Shown here: one piece after another, positions 50,181-52,342 of the stretch
How the letters are laid out: each line of letters begins with the position of its first letter
Numbering within the stretch: position 1 is the stretch's first letter
Assembly (NCBI GenBank): GCA_036782715.1
Contig: DAIPYN010000008.1
Coordinates: 1 to 52,342 of the forward strand
Length of the DNA: 52,342 nucleotides
DNA from: UBA3478 sp036782715
Lineage (GTDB): Bacteria > Bacteroidota > Bacteroidia > Flavobacteriales > Flavobacteriaceae
Direction of reading: 5' to 3'
Notes under the pieces: model-generated
What the model was told of the DNA's origin: nothing
Seen by the model: the letters and a program-made list of their open reading frames with translations, nothing else
The model's database searches: none
Made by a program: the position numbers and the translations under genes

Positions 50181-51029
50181 TTATCTGCTATAACCTGCAA
50201 TTACAGGCACGTAGATTGTTGGTATTTGAAAAGGCTCAATAGCTTTCCTAAGAGACTCTGAGACGTCTCCGTAGAGCGTCATATTCTGAATAGTAAAAAC
50301 CTTTTGGAACATCTCGAAGTCTTCATTGATCAGACCTCCCGGCGAAACATTTTTAATATGAAGTAGTACTGCTTCAGAATTTTTATAACGCTCAATAAGA
50401 GTTACTGTATTTTCTCCAGTTCTAGCAAAACGAAAACTTAAGGAAGTGGGTTCTAAATTATTTACCGTATTCTGGTACATTGTACTAAATGCTTCCACTT
50501 CTGCTTCAGACACATTGGTAGTCATATGTACTACATTTATTATTTCTTGATTGTGATTCAGAAAAGAATTCATCATGCCTCCGAGATCGAACCAATCTCC
50601 ACCATTGAATATTTTTCCATCCTTAAACTCGAAAGAATGGTAAGCGGTTAAAGTAATTTTTTTTCCTGTATTAGAATGAATTGCATTCCATGTTCCATAT
50701 ACTCTTGTGCTCCCGTCAGGTACACCTGTTTCTGTATCTACTCCTGGCAACCAATAATCTGCGGTGAATTTGATATCCTCGAATTCATTATGGTATCCGA
50801 GTATCACATTTTTTATATCTTCTATATTCCCCATTTCTGATCCGTAACCAGGTAGATGCCACTGCATATCAGGATGTAAGAATTCAAACATAGCCTCAGC
50901 ATTCTCTTCTTCGTGAAGCTGAAAATAGGCCTTAGCTAATGCTGTATTGGTATCAAATTCTTTTGTATGAGAACTGTTTACACAAGAAAATAATTGTAGT
51001 GTAATTACTAAAATGAGAAGGTTTTTCAT
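50181..51029 (-). CDS. Lipoprotein with NTF2-like and ABM-like domains
   Basis: The product is 282 residues with a lipobox (LFSC, Cys 16). Residues about 28-165 are NTF2/SnoaL-like ('ALAKAYFQLHEEENAEAMFE', 'FLHPDMQWHLPGYG', 'KKITLTAYHSFEFKDGKIFN'). Residues about 175-280 look like an antibiotic-biosynthesis-monooxygenase-type alpha/beta barrel ('FSTMYQNTVNNLEPTSLSFR', 'TLIERYKNSEAVLLHIKNV'). This pairing of two small-molecule-binding folds on one lipid-anchored chain is unusual. First gene of the minus operon; divergent from the NTF2-like gene at 51121. Confidence 0.78.
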   Translation of the reverse strand: MKNLLILVITLQLFSCVNSSHTKEFDTNTALAKAYFQLHEEENAEAMFEFLHPDMQWHLPGYGSEMGNIEDIKNVILGYHNEFEDIKFTADYWLPGVDTETGVPDGSTRVYGTWNAIHSNTGKKITLTAYHSFEFKDGKIFNGGDWFDLGGMMNSFLNHNQEIINVVHMTTNVSEAEVEAFSTMYQNTVNNLEPTSLSFRFARTGENTVTLIERYKNSEAVLLHIKNVSPGGLINEDFEMFQKVFTIQNMTLYGDVSESLRKAIEPFQIPTIYVPVIAGYSR

Positions 51030-51074
51030 GTTTAAGGGTTGTTTGTAAGGTTAATATATAAATAATATATTAAA

Positions 51075-51087
51075 TTGCAATAAACAA
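51075..51087. promoter_or_regulatory. 13-bp element shared by two NTF2-gene promoter regions, copy 2
   Basis: TTGCAATAAACAA is identical to 39334-39346 and again lies between divergent genes for NTF2-like exported proteins. The following bases (AAATTAT at the same distance) are also conserved, so either the promoter regions were duplicated or the same regulator is used. Confidence 0.4.
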
Positions 51088-51120
51088 TATTAAATTATAC
51101 CAAACTAAACATTACAATTC

Positions 51121-51645
51121 ATGAAACAATTAATCTTTTTCGTGTTAGGCTTGACTTTAATTAGTTGTGGCACAAAAACGACGAATGAATCACCAAAGTC
51201 TGGTGGCATTTGGCACTTGAGTGATGGAATTTTTAATTCTGATGGTACAAGTAAAAAAGCTGTGATTGGTGAAGACAGTGATCTTAAAATTGCAATGGAC
51301 TTTTTTTATGCCTATGAGCAACTTGAGCCTGAGAAAATGGTTTCGTTAAGTGAGGATGTTATTAAGTTCCATCCAGGCGATTTAGCTGGCGTATTCGATG
51401 TGGATGCATCTAATACTGATTTCATCAATGAGAGACAATCAACCTTCGAGTCTATTGAAAGAACAGTGGTTAATGTTACTCCTTTAGCTGTTGAAGGTTC
51501 AAAAAATTATACAGTAGTAGAAATTAATTTTACAGAAATAATTACACATAAAGATGGAAGTTCAACCTCGGCGCATTATTTTGAGAGAATTCATGTAGAA
51601 AATAAAAAAGTGAACAGAGTAGTTCAGTGGATGCGTCCACTGTAA
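51121..51645 (+). CDS. NTF2/SnoaL-like lipoprotein
   Basis: The product is 174 residues with a lipobox (LISC, Cys 16). After a polar linker ('GIWHLSDGIFNSDGTSKKAV') the NTF2-like domain is seen in 'DLKIAMDFFYAYEQLEPEKM', 'LSEDVIKFHPGDLAGVFDVD', 'YTVVEINFTEIITHKDGSST' and the terminal 'VNRVVQWMRP'. It is the plus-strand member of a divergent pair with the NTF2-ABM fusion and is convergent with the cupin gene. Role unknown. Confidence 0.82.
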   Translation: MKQLIFFVLGLTLISCGTKTTNESPKSGGIWHLSDGIFNSDGTSKKAVIGEDSDLKIAMDFFYAYEQLEPEKMVSLSEDVIKFHPGDLAGVFDVDASNTDFINERQSTFESIERTVVNVTPLAVEGSKNYTVVEINFTEIITHKDGSSTSAHYFERIHVENKKVNRVVQWMRPL

Positions 51646-51673
51646 CTAGCAAGAAGATACCTTATCAAACAAA

Positions 51674-51696
51674 AAGCCACCGTAAATCGGTGGCTT
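51674..51696. terminator. Terminator hairpin between convergent genes
   Basis: AAGCCACCG-TAAAT-CGGTGGCTT is a 9-bp perfect stem. On the minus strand it is followed by TTTTTG, so it mainly terminates the cupin transcript. It may also end the plus-strand NTF2-like transcript. Confidence 0.8.
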
Positions 51697-51714
51697 GTCT
51701 AAGATGGCTCCCCC

Positions 51715-51734
51715 TATTATTCAAAGATGCAGCA
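51715..51734. repeat. 3' UTR repeat, copy B
   Basis: TATTATTCAAAGATGCAGCA matches copy A at 48816-48835 in 17 of 20 bases. It lies between the cupin gene stop and its terminator and is preceded by GCTCCCCCT (51707-51715), a 9-mer that recurs at 52326-52334. Confidence 0.45.
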
Positions 51735-51790
51735 GAATTAAATCTTTTAGTGAATTAACTAATTAGAATTTAATCAATAAGGATAGTATA

Positions 51791-52261
51791 TTAATTAGAT
51801 TCCAAAAGATCTGCTACTTCATCATAGGCTTCTTGAGTTAAGATATCAGTCCATTCTGTTTCACCCTTGTAAATTGCCAAATAAGTTACATCTTGTTCTT
51901 TTGACGATGTATGCCAATGCTCTGTATTGGCAGTACACGTTAATACGTCACCTTCTTTAATTACAATAGGTCGCTTGCCTTTTTCTTGATAATAGCCTTT
52001 ACCTGATACGATAATTAATACCTGTTTATCTGTATGCTTATGCCAATTTAATGTTGAATTAGCCTTAAAAGTAGCCTTGGTAAGGTTATAGGTTAAAGAT
52101 TCATCAGATCGAATTAATGGATTCAACCATGCTTCACCTAAATAATTAGTGTTTGGAGCTTTAAATCCTTCCTCAAGGTATGAGGATACTTCGTACTCAG
52201 AGGTTTGTGCTTGAATGCTGAGAGATAAAAACGTAATCAGTAAAATAAGGAGACTTTTCAT
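51791..52261 (-). CDS. Secreted cupin-domain protein
   Basis: The product is 156 residues with a signal peptide ending IQAQ (about 19). A single cupin fold follows: metal motif 1 as 'STLNWHKHTDKQVLIIVSGKG' in part (H-x-H plus later Gln), 'GDVLTCTANTEHWHTSS' as motif 2. The two His of WHKH and the His of EHWH fit metal binding. The N-terminal 'NTNYLGEAWLNPLI' resembles cupins of the carboxymuconolactone-decarboxylase-associated/mandelonitrile-lyase type. Part of the exported small-molecule-binding group. Confidence 0.88.
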   Translation of the reverse strand: MKSLLILLITFLSLSIQAQTSEYEVSSYLEEGFKAPNTNYLGEAWLNPLIRSDESLTYNLTKATFKANSTLNWHKHTDKQVLIIVSGKGYYQEKGKRPIVIKEGDVLTCTANTEHWHTSSKEQDVTYLAIYKGETEWTDILTQEAYDEVADLLESN

Positions 52262-52283
52262 TGTTTAGGTTTTTAGTAAAAAT

Positions 52284-52315
52284 AAAAAAAACCGCTACAC
52301 TATAACGGTTTTATC
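52284..52315. terminator. Terminator with TACACTAT loop
   Basis: AAAACCG (52288-52294) pairs with CGGTTTT (52306-52312) around CTACACTATAA. On the minus strand a T-rich run follows, so it would end a transcript entering from beyond the right edge, just upstream of the cupin gene. Same family as the elements at 37354 and 48701. Confidence 0.7.
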
Positions 52316-52324
52316 ATTATAAGT

Positions 52325-52342
52325 TGCTCCCCCTGTTGACAG
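52325..52342. other. GCTCCCCCT-containing sequence at the window edge
   Basis: GCTCCCCCT (52326-52334) repeats the 9-mer at 51707-51715 and is followed by CTGTTGACAG-like bases. It is cut by the window end. It could be the 3' end of a tRNA on the minus strand or another copy of the 3' UTR element; the visible bases do not decide. Confidence 0.25.

Noticed and set aside
52325..52342. Possible 3' end of a minus-strand tRNA (CTCCCCCT as acceptor stem)
   Set aside because: The expected T-loop signature (conserved A at position 58) does not fit the visible bases, and the rest lies outside the window. A similar GCTCCCCCT at 51707 is clearly not in a tRNA.
1..52342. CRISPR array, insertion sequence, prophage or plasmid origin
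   Set aside because: No regularly spaced repeats, transposase, integrase, phage structural genes or iteron clusters were found on either strand.

Overview
The window looks like chromosomal sequence from a marine-type Bacteroidetes, most likely Flavobacteriia. The evidence is AT-rich DNA, four TonB-dependent outer-membrane receptors or barrels of the Bacteroidetes type, a GLPGLI-family protein, DUF4249 and DUF4625 lipoproteins, many short 'MKK...SC' lipoproteins, A-rich leaders with few Shine-Dalgarno sites, and -7 boxes of the TAnnTTTG type. Several starts (four TTG, one GTG) are not ATG. No rRNA, complete tRNA, CRISPR array, insertion sequence or phage gene was seen.

Layout. 1-2.5 kb: the 3' part of a TonB receptor and two His-rich DUF4625 lipoproteins, probably a metal-uptake locus. 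2.5-4.1 kb: a one-module K+ channel and an exported M20 amidohydrolase. 4.1-6.2 kb (minus): a compact operon of a small secreted protein, a TIM-barrel lipoprotein, a secreted protein and, overlapping its stop, a 34-residue membrane microprotein. 6.2-10.8 kb: a DUF2147 protein, a BspA-like lipoprotein, an esterase, a serine hydrolase and a methyltransferase. 10.8-18.3 kb: a beta-helix lipoprotein facing a four-gene operon (unknown secreted protein, STN-type TonB receptor, DUF4249 lipoprotein, MG2-like protein). 18.3-20.7 kb: a methyltransferase, a GNAT acetyltransferase split by a 100-N scaffold gap, and a proline-iminopeptidase-like lipoprotein. 20.8-24.5 kb: GLPGLI protein, its barrel partner and a DUF2007 protein. 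24.5-28.4 kb (minus): an MFS exporter and a TonB receptor preceded by a clear TPP riboswitch. 28.4-36.6 kb: M28 peptidase, RluF, unknown secreted protein, SDR/DUF2867 protein, creatininase-family protein, Dabb protein, RND/MMPL exporter, small basic protein, DoxX-like protein.

36.7-41.4 kb: tiny membrane proteins, a decayed LLM-oxidoreductase remnant, NTF2-like lipoproteins, an esterase, and an XRE regulator with a small membrane partner. 41.4-47.8 kb: an unknown secreted protein, a hemolysin-III/PAQR protein, and a PIG-L deacetylase plus sodium:solute symporter pair. 47.9-52.3 kb: a second BspA-like lipoprotein, then a group of small exported proteins with small-molecule-binding folds (dimeric alpha/beta barrel, NTF2-like, NTF2-barrel fusion, cupin) and related terminators and 3' UTR sequences.

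The main theme is envelope biology: nutrient capture (metal, thiamin and unknown ligands) and secreted hydrolysis. The observations most worth following are the exported NTF2/barrel/cupin group, which shares a 13-bp element between two divergent promoter regions; the coupled 34-residue microprotein and its decayed cousin 33 kb away; the riboswitch-controlled receptor; and the scaffold-gap artefact that breaks an otherwise intact gene.
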